Of a stretch of DNA of 64,000 nucleotides, positions 1 through 8,395 are shown one piece after another (positions within the stretch are counted from its first letter, which is position 1; each line of letters begins with the position of its first letter). Below the pieces are notes generated by a model. That model did not search any database and was not told the origin of the DNA. It worked only from the letters and a program-made list of their open reading frames with translations. Made by a program: the position numbers and the translations under genes. The DNA lies in contig CBDDEC010000003.1 of NCBI GenBank assembly GCA_965226785.1, forward strand, positions 1 through 64,000, written 5' to 3'. The DNA comes from CBDDEC01 sp965226785. GTDB lineage: Bacteria; Chloroflexota; Dehalococcoidia; UBA2979.

Positions 1-324
1 GTGGCCGACCCTCTAGTGCGCGACCTCGCCTCCCGAGTCGAGGTGCGCAAGGCGGAGGATGGCGTGGGCACCGTCGAGCTCGAGTTCGGGCCCAGCCGCT
101 ACCAGCTCGCCACGCCGCCTCACCTCGGCTCTCCGCGAAACCCGCTGAGCTGGCTTGATGCCGCCGAGAAGTTCCGGCGCTATACGCGCGGGGTCATCGA
201 AGAGCAGGACGTCGTCGAGGCGGTGATCGCCTCCGTTGGCGCCCTCGATCGCGCGTCGAACCTCGATGGGTTGATGGCCCTCCTGCGACCAAGCGATCGA
301 CGAACGAAGGCGAGGCTGTCATGA
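1..324 (+). CDS. MmgE/PrpD family protein, C-terminal part
   Basis: This is the C-terminal 107 residues of a protein that begins upstream of the window. The end of the chain, with SPRNPLSWLDAAEKFRRY followed by a helical tail, matches the C-terminus of the MmgE/PrpD family (2-methylcitrate dehydratase-like; family members act on organic acids or acyl thioesters). The true start is outside the window, so the GTG at base 1 should not be taken as a start. The stop codon overlaps the beginning of a second, decayed MmgE/PrpD copy, suggesting a tandem pair. Substrate cannot be inferred. Confidence 0.7.
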   Translation: MADPLVRDLASRVEVRKAEDGVGTVELEFGPSRYQLATPPHLGSPRNPLSWLDAAEKFRRYTRGVIEEQDVVEAVIASVGALDRASNLDGLMALLRPSDRRTKARLS

Positions 325-1182
325 CGCATCATCAGACGCGTGCGCTCGCGGAGTAGATCGCCGGCGCGACCTTCGAGCACATCCCAGATGACGTGGTCGA
401 GTGGATCAAACTGATGATCCTCGACTCGATCGGTGCGGGTGTGCTGGGCGCGAGTCTGCCGTGGTCGGCAGCCCTGCGCGCGACGATGCAAGAGGCGGAG
501 TCGCCGGGCGACGCCTCGGTCTGAAGTACGGCGCTGCGGCTTTCCGCGCCCACGGCGGCGATGGTGAACGGAACCGCGGTCCACGGGTTCGAGCTCGACG
601 ACGTGGGGGCGGGTGGGCACAATGGCTCCGTCACGCTCACGAGCGCCCTGGCCCTCGCCGAGCATCGCCCGGTGCTTTCCGGGCGAGACCTCATCACCTC
701 CGTCGTAGCGGGCGTCGAATCGGCCTCGAGGGGTCGGGCGCTGTGTGGGTTCCATCCCGCATACAGAGATCGGTTTCCCACGGCCCGGGCCTGACGGGAA
801 CCTTCGCCGCGGCGGCGTCTGCGTCCCGGGTGCTCGCGCTCGACACGGGACAGGTGGTCGATGCGCTCGGGCACGCGGGGCAGCAGGCGGCAAGCCTCAT
901 GTTCACGCACCACGGCGGGATGGGGAAACGCCCTCTCGCAGGTCAGGCCGCTCGCGCCGGGACGTTCGCCGCGCTCCTCGCCGCGAACGGCTGCACGAAC
1001 GCGCCGAACGTGTTCGAGGCGGAGTACGGTGGCTTCCCGGCGGCGCACACCGGCAATCGAGGCCCCGATGCCTATGATCCCGCGCAGTTCAGCGCCGGGC
1101 TGGGCACCGATTTTCACTCACGTCGTGTCAACATCAAGCTCTCGGCCTGCCGCGTGCCAGTCACACGACGCTCGAGGCGATC
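321..1182 (+). pseudogene. Decayed MmgE/PrpD family gene
   Basis: The ATG overlaps the stop of the preceding MmgE/PrpD gene. Reading on gives an MmgE/PrpD N-terminus, but with a TAG about 11 codons in and a TGA near base 522. Later pieces follow in other frames: NGTAVHGFELDD near 565, GHAGQQAASLMFTHHGGMGKR near 870 in a shifted frame, and an INIK-like segment near 1130 followed by SHTTLEAI in a third frame. Several independent lesions make a sequencing error unlikely. The 3' end is replaced by a piece of an unrelated aminotransferase gene from about 1183. Confidence 0.75.
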
Positions 1183-1545
1183 GGCGGTCGCCTCGAGGGG
1201 GGCTGGGACGCGGTGCGGGCGCGCAACCACGCGCTCGTGCTCGAGGGCCGCGAGCTGCTGCTCGACGTGCTCGGCGCCACTTCAGCGCACGCGCCCGACC
1301 ACATGCTTGGCTCAATGGCGGCGCTCCCGCTGCGCTGGCCGGAGGGCGTCACTCCCGGCGAGCGCCGCGGAGCCGACACGCTCAATGGCACGCTCTTCGA
1401 CGGCTACCGGATCGAGGTGCCGGTGATGCGCTGGCCGTCCCCGCCGCGACGCCTGCTGCGTATCTCGGCGCAGCTCTACAACACGCGCGCCGACTACGAG
1501 CGTCTCGCCGCGGCGCTCAGGGAGCTAGATGAGGTGGCGGCGTAG
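1183..1545 (+). pseudogene. C-terminal fragment of a class V aminotransferase (isopenicillin-N-epimerase-like)
   Basis: From about base 1183 the frame reads GGWDAVRARNHALVLEGR, then APDHMLGSMAALPL and PRRLLRISAQLYNTRADYER. This is the C-terminal domain of PLP-dependent class V aminotransferases of the isopenicillin N epimerase type. The N-terminal PLP-binding domain and catalytic lysine are absent, so the fragment cannot be active. It is joined directly to the decayed MmgE/PrpD gene, as expected if a deletion fused two neighbours. Family assignment is by recognition; the junction position is approximate. Confidence 0.65.
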
Positions 1546-1552
1546 CGTCCGT

Positions 1553-2842
1553 TCACGCCTCGACGGGTGCGGGCTCCTCGACACGCTCGCCCGTCATCGG
1601 GTCGCGCTCGAACGGGCCGTCGAGGCCGAGCTCGTCGGCGATCTCGCGCATCGCGGGCAGCACCTCTTCGCCCATCAGGCGCAGGCTGCGCATCGAATCC
1701 TCATGCGTCATCGAGCCTTCGCCGTCCCAGAGGATCATGGTGCCCGGGCGGAGGTACTCGAGCAGGTGCCGCAGCTTCGGGATCACGGTCTTCGGCGTGC
1801 CGCTGATGATGCTCAGCTCGTCCTTTTGCTGCTCGTAGTCGAGGGCCCGTCGCGGCGCCTGCTGCGAGGGCGGCGCGTCGTCGCCCCGGCCGCGCGACTC
1901 GGCGATGTGGCGCACGGCGGCCGTCGGCAGCAGCGCGGTGCGGTCTGTGAAGCCGGGCAGGTTCTGCAGGTGCGGCCGCGCCCGACCAGAGCTGCCCTCG
2001 ATGAAGATGTTGCCCGGACCGGTGAGGTACTTGCGGCCGACCTCGTCCGCGAGCTCTTCGGTCTCGTCGACGTGGACCCTGGTCAGGTAGGCGCGGTGCT
2101 CGGGGCCGGGCTCATAGCCCTCGTCGCGCGCGACCTCGGCGTAGAACTCGAACGACTGCTTCGTCGGCTCGAGGCCCGTCGCCAGCATGACGTAGGGGTA
2201 GCGCCGCCGCGCCGCCCACTCGACGGTGTTCTTGCTGACGACGCCGGGGATCATGATGAGCGGGTGCGGCTGCTGGTAGGGCCGCGCCCACGGGTTCACG
2301 TAACGGTAGTCGTAGTGCTCGCCCTCGAAGCGAAACGGGCCCGGCTCGGTCCAGGCGCGGATGATGAAGTCATGCGCCTCCTGGAAGCGCTCCCAATTGT
2401 ACGGCGGCTGCGCGTTGTGGGCGATGCTCTCGCGACCGGTGCCGCGCACGAAGCCCGGCACGAGCCGTCCCTCCGAGATCATGTCGATGATCGCCAGCTC
2501 CTCGGCGAGCCAGAGCGGGTCGTCCCAGATTGGGAGGATGTTGCCGATCAGGACGATCTTGGCGCGGTTCGTGATCCGCGCGAGGATCGCCGCCTCGGCG
2601 TTCACGACGCTGCCCATGCAGAACGGCGTGCTGTGGTGCTCGTTCAGCGCCAGCGCGTCGAACCCCACCTCCTCGGCGTAGACCTTCTCGTCGAGAAAGC
2701 GGTTGTAGAGCTGCGCCCCCAGCACCGGGTCGTACTCGTCGTTCGACTGCTCGAGATCCTCGAGCTGCCGCCCGCTGCTGCGCCCATACCACGAGGCCGA
2801 GGGATCCTGGTACGGACGTTCGGTGAAGTATCCGATCAGCAT
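1553..2842 (-). CDS. LLM-class (luciferase-like) flavin-dependent monooxygenase
   Basis: This 429-residue protein has the luciferase-like TIM-barrel pattern: an N-terminal strand (MLIGYFTERP), EEVGFDALALNEHHST around residues 58-73, a substrate-side NILPIWDDPLWLAEELAIID segment and a GRLVPGFVRGTG loop. Such enzymes use FMNH2 (or F420 in some subfamilies) to oxygenate or oxidise organic substrates. The substrate is unknown. The ATG overlaps the stop of the upstream cupin reading frame (ATGCTGA), implying translational coupling. This family is strongly expanded in SAR202-type Chloroflexota. Full length, no visible lesions. Confidence 0.85.
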   Translation of the reverse strand: MLIGYFTERPYQDPSASWYGRSSGRQLEDLEQSNDEYDPVLGAQLYNRFLDEKVYAEEVGFDALALNEHHSTPFCMGSVVNAEAAILARITNRAKIVLIGNILPIWDDPLWLAEELAIIDMISEGRLVPGFVRGTGRESIAHNAQPPYNWERFQEAHDFIIRAWTEPGPFRFEGEHYDYRYVNPWARPYQQPHPLIMIPGVVSKNTVEWAARRRYPYVMLATGLEPTKQSFEFYAEVARDEGYEPGPEHRAYLTRVHVDETEELADEVGRKYLTGPGNIFIEGSSGRARPHLQNLPGFTDRTALLPTAAVRHIAESRGRGDDAPPSQQAPRRALDYEQQKDELSIISGTPKTVIPKLRHLLEYLRPGTMILWDGEGSMTHEDSMRSLRLMGEEVLPAMREIADELGLDGPFERDPMTGERVEEPAPVEA

Positions 2843-3081
2843 CGCGAGGCACCTCGGCGCTGCGCCTGCAGCTTGGCGCAGGCTACTGCACCGAGCTCAG
2901 CGGGGCAACCGAGACGCGCGAGCGTGACGTCGCCCGTGTTCTCGAAGTCATGTTCGGCGCCGGGCGGCACCAGCACCGCATCGCCCGCGCGGATCGGGTA
3001 CTCGGTGCCATCGCACCAGAGCACGCCGGCGCGCCGTCGCGAGCTCGAGGCAGCACTGTCCTCGACGGCGCAGCCCGGCAT
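2836..3081 (-). CDS. Small cupin-domain protein, probably N-terminally truncated
   Basis: The 81-residue frame contains EYPIRAGDAVLVPPGAEHDFENTGD, the second conserved cupin motif with its metal-binding His. The first cupin motif (G-X5-H-X-H) is missing, and upstream bases show no continuing cupin frame, so this is a truncated cupin or a degraded gene that still couples to the monooxygenase start. A complete cupin would be about 110 residues. It may now act only as a leader for the downstream gene. Confidence 0.5.
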   Translation of the reverse strand: MPGCAVEDSAASSSRRRAGVLWCDGTEYPIRAGDAVLVPPGAEHDFENTGDVTLARLGCPAELGAVACAKLQAQRRGASRC

Positions 3082-3247
3082 CTTGTTGCGCGGGCTCGAG
3101 GAGGAGCCGACGGAGGTGGAGGCTGCGTAGGCAACGCGGCGGTCGTCGAGACTCTGATATGGGGGCGGAGCCCCGACGAATCTATGGGCGGGCGGGGCGG
3201 GATCCTCTGAGGGACGCAGCCCCGCGCGTAGCGCGGGACGTCAGCTC

Positions 3248-3634
3248 CTAACCCTCGACCACCGCCTCCACCTCGAACTCCACGAGGTGCTCCGGGAGCC
3301 TCAGCCGCGCGACCTGGACCATCGCCATCGCCGGGCGGGTGGCACGGAAGCGGGCGCCAAGGGCGGCCCCGACCTCCCCCGAGTCGCGGTCGATGGCGAC
3401 GACGTAGCTGCGCACGAAGACCACGTCGGCAACCGTGGCGCCGAGGTCGGCAAGCGCAGCGACGATAATGTCGAGGGCGACCGCCGCCTGCGCGCCGGCG
3501 CCCGAGGGGATGCTGCCATCGGGGTGCGTGCCCGTGGTGCCGCTGACCCAGACGTGGTCGGCGACGCGGACCGCGCGCGAGTAGCCGGCGCGCTCCTCCC
3601 TTGGGCCGTCGCTCGAGGCGTGTTGGCGTGTCAC
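3248..3634 (-). CDS. RidA/YjgF/UK114 family protein
   Basis: The 128 residues match the RidA fold: YSRAVRVADHVWVSGTTGT near the N-terminus, a helix with ALDIIVAALADLGATVADVV, and a tail ARLRLPEHLVEFEVEAVV. RidA proteins hydrolyse reactive enamine/imine intermediates made by PLP enzymes, or act in catabolic pathways for aromatic or amino acids. Archetypal RidA has a key Arg around position 105, and an Arg lies in that region here (VARLRLPEH). It lies on the same strand as the cupin and monooxygenase, about 170 bases upstream of them, so one transcription unit is plausible. Confidence 0.85.
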   Translation of the reverse strand: MTRQHASSDGPREERAGYSRAVRVADHVWVSGTTGTHPDGSIPSGAGAQAAVALDIIVAALADLGATVADVVFVRSYVVAIDRDSGEVGAALGARFRATRPAMAMVQVARLRLPEHLVEFEVEAVVEG

Positions 3635-3748
3635 TCGGTCGGACTCCTCCCCTCGCGCGCCTCCGCGGCGTCAGCCATGGCTCCCCCGAGAGGCACCCCG
3701 CGCCTGCTGACGCAAGTATACAGGTGGGCACAACGAACGTTCGACCGT

Positions 3749-4498
3749 CTAGTACACCCCGACCACCATCGCGTCGCGGTGGTTTGCGGAGTCGAACTGC
3801 GCGATCGCGATGCGGCGGCCGACGACGAGGTCGACGGCGGCGATGGCGCGCGAGACCGGGACGCCGTCGACCGTGGCGGCCAGCGAGTCGGCAAGCTGCG
3901 CGGTCACCATGTGCGAGGGGGCGTCGAACGCCATGATCGTGCCTCGGGCGAGCGTCGGTTCGGGCATGGTGGTCTCCTGGGGGATGCTCAGCGTCAGCTG
4001 CATCTCGGCGCGAGGGCCGCGCTCGCGCGTGTAGCGGAAGCGCGTGGCCGCCACGCGATAGCGCGCGGCGTCGAGGCCGAGCGCGGCGTCTGCGACCTCG
4101 ACGACGTCGCCGATCTCCTGCCCGACGTTGGGGCGAGCCGTCACCCGCGCGGCCTCGGTTGCCAGCCGTGCGCGGCGCAGCTCGCTCGCCGCGCGGGCGT
4201 CGACGCGCGCCTGGCTGTCGAGCGCGTCGTCGACGATGACGGCAGTAGCCGCGCCCTCGGCGAGCGCGCCGATGTCGAACTGCTCGCCGACATCAGAGGC
4301 GCCGAACACGCGCACCGCGCCCACCGGTGGGGCCTCCGACGCGAGCTCGAGCCGCTCGATCGCATGGTCGGCGCCGAAGGCGTAGTCGGCGGCCGCCGCC
4401 GCGTCCGGCTCGAACAACAACAGGCGCGCGCCTGCGCACCTGCGCCCCGCCACCCCACCCGTCTTGTTTGATGGGTCGTTGGGCACAGAAGGGTCCAC
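3749..4498 (-). pseudogene. Phage tail/baseplate hub-like protein, N-terminally truncated
   Basis: The 249-residue frame contains PNVGQEIGDVVEVAD followed by RYRV, a pattern common in phage baseplate hub proteins (gpD/gp27-like). A C-terminal beta-rich segment (residues about 175-249) ends in RRIAIAQFDSANHRDAMVVGVY. The first 12 residues look like junction sequence rather than a natural N-terminus, because the ORF begins where an IS6-type transposase relic is joined. It is probably a prophage remnant, perhaps from the same phage as the terminase pieces at 33.2-34.4 kb. Family assignment is by pattern only. Confidence 0.4.
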
Positions 4499-4499
4499 C

Positions 4500-4909
4500 A
4501 GTTCTTCGCGCTCGCGGCGGACCTCGTTACCTGCTTGAGCTAGTCGCGCACACGCTGATCCCGACTACATCCAGGGCGAGGAGTCGCACAAGATCATCGT
4601 GCGCGACCTCGAGGCGTTCGGCAGGATCCACCAGCGGCTTGCGGCGGCTGCTCGATGTCGCCGACTGGCCTCGACGCATCACCATCGACCTACACCCGGC
4701 TTACCGGCGAGCGTATCCGTTGGACCATCGGCGGCAAGGCACGGCACCGGACGACGCGGTATCTCAACAACTACACCGAGCAGAGCCATCGCGGGGTGAA
4801 GCAGCGCTACTACCCGATGCTCGGCTTCGGGAACTTCGAATCAGTGGCCCGCTTCTGCGCCGCGTTCGATGAGCTGCGTCAGTACTTCCGTGTCCGGCGT
4901 CGTAGTTGA
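4500..4909 (+). pseudogene. IS6-family transposase remnant, frameshifted
   Basis: The 3' part (about 4700-4909) reads RWTIGGKARHRTTRYLNNY, then EQSHRGVKQRYYPMLGFGNFES, the conserved C-terminal block of IS6/IS26-type DDE transposases including the catalytic-Glu region. Upstream, the matching piece ADWPRRITIDLHPAYRRAY is in a different frame, so at least one frameshift is present. The N-terminal DNA-binding part is missing. It abuts the truncated phage tail gene, and the IS may have caused that truncation. Confidence 0.65.
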
Positions 4910-5318
4910 GGCTCACGTCTCGCTCGGTGAGCAGCGACGGTTGTTCCTGGCACGCTGGCGCTCGCTGATCGAGGGGACGGCAGCCGCGTAGGCGATACAG
5001 CCGACGACGGCTCGCTAGCGTCGCGTGATCGGTCGTCTGAGATCTGACAGGGATGATCGGTACGACGCCCAGCCACCACTAGGCGGCGAGCGTTTACGGT
5101 GCCGGGTGGGCTCCCGGGCTCGGTCTGACCCCAGATTCTGACTGGCGCTTCGGCTGCTCTCGCTCTGATCTGTCGGCCGCGCCTCCGAGTCCATCTGGCA
5201 CGCACCGGTCGGGCGAACGTGACCTCATAGGAGCCTGCCTTGGCGGCTCGTCCCTGTCCTGTCCGCCGTCCCGGCACGTGCGGCCACCCTGCACAGATTG
5301 TTCGATGAAGGGATGACG
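4910..5318 (+). other. Non-coding leader of the IS110 element (candidate bridge-RNA region)
   Basis: About 400 bases without a convincing gene lie between the IS6 relic and the IS110 transposase. In IS110-group elements the non-coding end upstream of the transposase encodes a structured bridge RNA that guides recombination, so this stretch is the place to look for it. An octamer ATAGGAGC at 5227-5234 recurs just after the transposase stop at 6378-6385. If that octamer marks the left end, only about 85 bases of leader remain and the RNA would be unusually short. No structure was proven. Confidence 0.3.
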
Positions 5319-6385
5319 ATGACCACCATGACAGATGCGACCACGCGCGTCACCGCCGGGGTCGACACGCACCGCGACCAGCACGTGGTCGCCGCGCTCG
5401 ATGAGCGGGGCGGCGAGCTCGGGGTGCGGTCGTTCGCGACGACCACGGCCGGCTACCGACAGGCGCTCGCCTGGCTCCGCAGCCTTGGTCCGGTCGAGCG
5501 CATCGGCGTCGAAGGGACGGGCACCTACGGCGCTGGCCTGACCCGCTATCTGCTCGCCGAAGCGGTGGCGGTGGTGGAGGTGAATCGCCCCAACCGCCAG
5601 CTGCGACGCCGCCACGGTAAGTCCGACCCCGTCGACGCCATCGCCGCCGCTCGCGCTGCGCAGTCAGGGGAGGCCTCGGGTGAGGCGAAGACCCGCAGCG
5701 GTGCCGTGGAGGCGATCCGCGCGCTGCGCACGGCTCGCCGCTCGGCCGGGCATGCACGCACGACGGCCCTCAACCAGATGCGCGCCCTGCTCGTGAGTGG
5801 ACCGGACGACCTCCGGGCCGCACTGCGGGGCAGCACTGTGTTCGAGCTGGTGACGACCGCGGCGCGGCTGCGCCCCGCCGACCCCACGACCGCCGTCGGC
5901 GCCACCAAGCTGGCCCTGCGTGAGCTGGCTCGACGGGTGCAGCGCCTCGAGACAGAGCGCCGCCGCCTCGACACCGTGCTCGAGCAGCTGGTCGCCACCA
6001 CCGCACCCGCCCTGGTGGCCTGCTTCGGCGTGGGCACCGACACCGCCGGCGCTCTGCTCGTCTCCGCCGGCGACAACCCGCAACGCCTCCGCAGCGAGGC
6101 GGCATTCGCCCATCACTGCGGCGTCGCCCCGATCGACGCCTCGTCGGGGCTGACCATCCGCAAACGACTCAACCGCGGTGGCGACCGCACCGCGAATCAA
6201 GCGCTCTGGCGAATCGTCATGGTCCGCATGGTCCACGACCCCCGCACCCGCCGCTACGTCGAGCGGCGCACGCGCGAGGGCCGCTCCAAGCGCGAGATCA
6301 TCCGCTCGCTCAAGCGCTACGTCGCACGGCAGCTCTATCGCCACCTCCCGCGCCCCGAATCGCTCGCTTGACAGGCGATAGGAGC
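5227..6385 (+). mobile_element. IS110-family insertion sequence (ends approximate)
   Basis: The element contains one intact IS110 transposase. The ends are uncertain because IS110 elements usually lack clear inverted repeats. The only end-like feature seen is the octamer ATAGGAGC just outside the coding region on both sides (5227-5234, 6378-6385). The right side abuts a minus-strand acetyltransferase N-terminus that stops at the element, which fits insertion into or next to that gene. The left boundary could instead lie further upstream, up to about 4910. Confidence 0.45.
5319..6371 (+). CDS. IS110-family transposase (DEDD/Tnp20), intact
   Basis: The N-terminal DEDD (RuvC-like) domain shows AGVDTHRDQH, then GVEGTGTYG and KSDPVDAIAAARA, carrying the acidic residues. 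The C-terminal Transposase_20 domain shows FGVGTDTAGALLV, FAHHCGVAPIDASSG and LNRGGDRTANQALW. The length of about 350 residues is normal. A TTG start at 5298 is possible, but the GAAGGG at 5307-5312 sits 6 bases before the ATG at 5319, which is preferred. No frameshifts, so it may be active. IS110 recombinases are guided by a bridge RNA encoded by the element. Confidence 0.92.
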   Translation: MTTMTDATTRVTAGVDTHRDQHVVAALDERGGELGVRSFATTTAGYRQALAWLRSLGPVERIGVEGTGTYGAGLTRYLLAEAVAVVEVNRPNRQLRRRHGKSDPVDAIAAARAAQSGEASGEAKTRSGAVEAIRALRTARRSAGHARTTALNQMRALLVSGPDDLRAALRGSTVFELVTTAARLRPADPTTAVGATKLALRELARRVQRLETERRRLDTVLEQLVATTAPALVACFGVGTDTAGALLVSAGDNPQRLRSEAAFAHHCGVAPIDASSGLTIRKRLNRGGDRTANQALWRIVMVRMVHDPRTRRYVERRTREGRSKREIIRSLKRYVARQLYRHLPRPESLA

Positions 6386-6487
6386 ATCAGTGCCGTTGAA
6401 GGTGCGGTCGGAGCGGTCGTGAACGCGGACCATCGCTGCGGCGTCGGCCGGCGTGGCGGTGCGCACGAGGACATCCCGATCGCTCAT
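6386..6487 (-). pseudogene. GNAT acetyltransferase N-terminal fragment
   Basis: From the ATG at 6487 the frame reads MSDRDVLVRTATPADAAAMV, the typical first strand and helix of a GNAT N-acetyltransferase. It then continues into the right end of the IS110 element and loses similarity. The acetyl-CoA binding motif is absent. No matching C-terminal half was recognised left of the element, so either the target gene was deleted on one side or the match is too decayed to see. Confidence 0.45.
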
Positions 6488-6543
6488 CAGCTCGACGATA
6501 CGGCAGCGGTGGTATCGTCGTACGGCAGCGGAGTGACCAAACA

Positions 6544-7947
6544 ATGACGCAGACTGCCGAGCCGGCCGCCCTCTCCACCGAGCAGGTCAACGACTACGTC
6601 CGTCGCGGTCTGGACCACCTCTGGGTGCACACCCGGCAGTACAACGAGCTCGCCCAGGATGGCGAGTTCATCGTCATCGACCACGGCGACGGCATCTACC
6701 TGACGGACATCGAGGGCCGCCGTTACATCGACGCGATGAGTGGCCTCCTGGTCGTCGCCATCGGCCACGGCCGCGAGGAGTTGGCGAACGTCGCAGCGGC
6801 GCAGATGCGACGCCTCGCTTACGCCAATCCGTTCAGTTACGCGACCCGGCCCGCGGTCGACCTCGCCAGCAAGCTGGCGGAAGTCACACCATCGAACATC
6901 TCGAAGTTCTTCTTCGTGAACACCGGATCTGAGGCGGTCGAGACCGCCATTCGCATGGCGAAGCAGTACCACTACAACCGCGGTGAGGCCGGGCGCTACA
7001 AGGTCATCTCACGCATCGGTTCGTATCACGGGACGACCGCCGGCGCGCTGTCGGTGAACGGCTCACGCGCGTTGAACCGCGCGCCCTTCGAGCCGTTGGT
7101 GCCGGGCAACATTCCCGTCCCGAACACAACGGGGCTCGGCGCGCTCAGCAACGACAAAACGGGCCTCGACGACCTCTTCTGGGCGAATTACGTCGAGGAG
7201 GTTGTGAAGTTCCACCGCGCCGAGACCATTGCAGCCTTCATTGCCGAGCCGATCTCGGCCTCGACCTCGGTCGGCTCGCATGTGCCGTCGGACGCCTACT
7301 GGCAGCGCATCCGCGAGATCTGCGACGAGCACGGCATCCTGCTCATCGCCGACGAGGTGGTCAACGGCTTCGGTCGGACGGGGGAGTGGTTCGGTATCGA
7401 TCACTTCCCGATCGAGGCGGACCTGATGACCGTGGGTAAGGGGCTCTCATCGGGCTACGCGCCGATCGCCGCCGTCATGGCATCCGACCGCGTGGTCGAG
7501 GCGTTCGTCGGCGAGCGGAAGCACGCCCTCATTGGCGGCTCGACGTTCGGCGCCCACCCGGTCGCCTGCGCCGTGGCGCTGGCGAACGTCGGCATCATCG
7601 AGCGCGAGCACCTCGTCGAAAACTCAGCGCGCACGGGCGCCTACATCGGCGAGCAACTCGAGGAGTTGCAGTCGCGCCACAACGTCATCGCGGACACGCG
7701 TGGCATTGGGCTGATGCACGCGATCGACCTCAAGCGCAATCCTGAGGCCGGCGAGGAGTTCAGCGAGGACGACGACGTCGGTCGCCGCATGTCCCGGCTG
7801 ATGCGCGAACATGGTCTGCTGGGGCGCGCTGGACCATCGATCCAGGTGGCGCCGCCGCTCATCATCAACCGCGAGGAGGCTGACAACCTCGTCGACGGTC
7901 TCGATCAGGTGATTGGCGACCTCGAAAGCGAGCTGGGCCTCGACTAG
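6544..7947 (+). CDS. Class III PLP-dependent aminotransferase (omega-amino acid:pyruvate type)
   Basis: This 467-residue fold-type I enzyme has FFFVNTGSEAVETAIRMA (PLP phosphate site), SYHGTTAGALS, the LLIADEVVNGFGRTG motif with the PLP-contacting Asp, and the catalytic Lys at residue 299 in TVGKGLSSG. Related enzymes move amino groups from omega-amino acids, taurine, polyamines or beta-alanine to pyruvate or alpha-ketoglutarate. The gene at 13333-14730 is a very close paralogue, matching along its whole length including the MTQTAEP start. The specific donor is not predictable. Confidence 0.9.
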   Translation: MTQTAEPAALSTEQVNDYVRRGLDHLWVHTRQYNELAQDGEFIVIDHGDGIYLTDIEGRRYIDAMSGLLVVAIGHGREELANVAAAQMRRLAYANPFSYATRPAVDLASKLAEVTPSNISKFFFVNTGSEAVETAIRMAKQYHYNRGEAGRYKVISRIGSYHGTTAGALSVNGSRALNRAPFEPLVPGNIPVPNTTGLGALSNDKTGLDDLFWANYVEEVVKFHRAETIAAFIAEPISASTSVGSHVPSDAYWQRIREICDEHGILLIADEVVNGFGRTGEWFGIDHFPIEADLMTVGKGLSSGYAPIAAVMASDRVVEAFVGERKHALIGGSTFGAHPVACAVALANVGIIEREHLVENSARTGAYIGEQLEELQSRHNVIADTRGIGLMHAIDLKRNPEAGEEFSEDDDVGRRMSRLMREHGLLGRAGPSIQVAPPLIINREEADNLVDGLDQVIGDLESELGLD

Positions 7948-8395
7948 CGGCTAGTCTTCGCCGTCCCCGCCGGTGCTCTCGGTGACCGGCGCGGTGCTGT
8001 AGAGGTCGGCTACCTGATCGCCGCGGCGCACGTCGGCGGGCGCGAGGTTGAGCGTGATCCGGCCGGCGCTTGACCGAGCGGCCGCATCCGGCAAGCCGGC
8101 AGTCGTGAACGTGAAAGTGGATCAGTACGAACACGCCACGACGCAGATCGGAATCATCAGCGGCACCGGCGCGAGCCGCCCCGAGGAGTACTATCGGGCC
8201 TAGGCCAAGTAACGAGGCATATTGGTCAGGGAGATCCCTTGGCGCCGGGGCCTGGTCTTTGGAGGGCCGTCGGCGGTGATCCGCCGTACCAGCACCGAGC
8301 TCACCCTTCGATGAGTAGACCCGAGAAGCTCGGACGCACGCCCGATATGCTCAGGGCGTGATCATCGGCGCAGCGCGCTGCCGACCAGGCGCGCC
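7948..8395. other. Gene-poor stretch with two unidentified coding-like scraps
   Basis: No complete gene. On the minus strand, 7950 to about 8100 reads RITLNLAPADVRRGDQVAD and ends in a TAG, like the C-terminus of an unidentified protein. On the plus strand, 8105-8203 reads IGIISGTGASRPEEYYRA and stop, again like a C-terminal piece. Neither was recognised. The rest, about 8204-8395, showed nothing. These look like leftovers from deletions. Confidence 0.3.

Noticed and set aside
1529..3130. 533-codon plus-strand open frame
   Set aside because: It is antisense to the intact flavin monooxygenase and lacks any recognisable motif.
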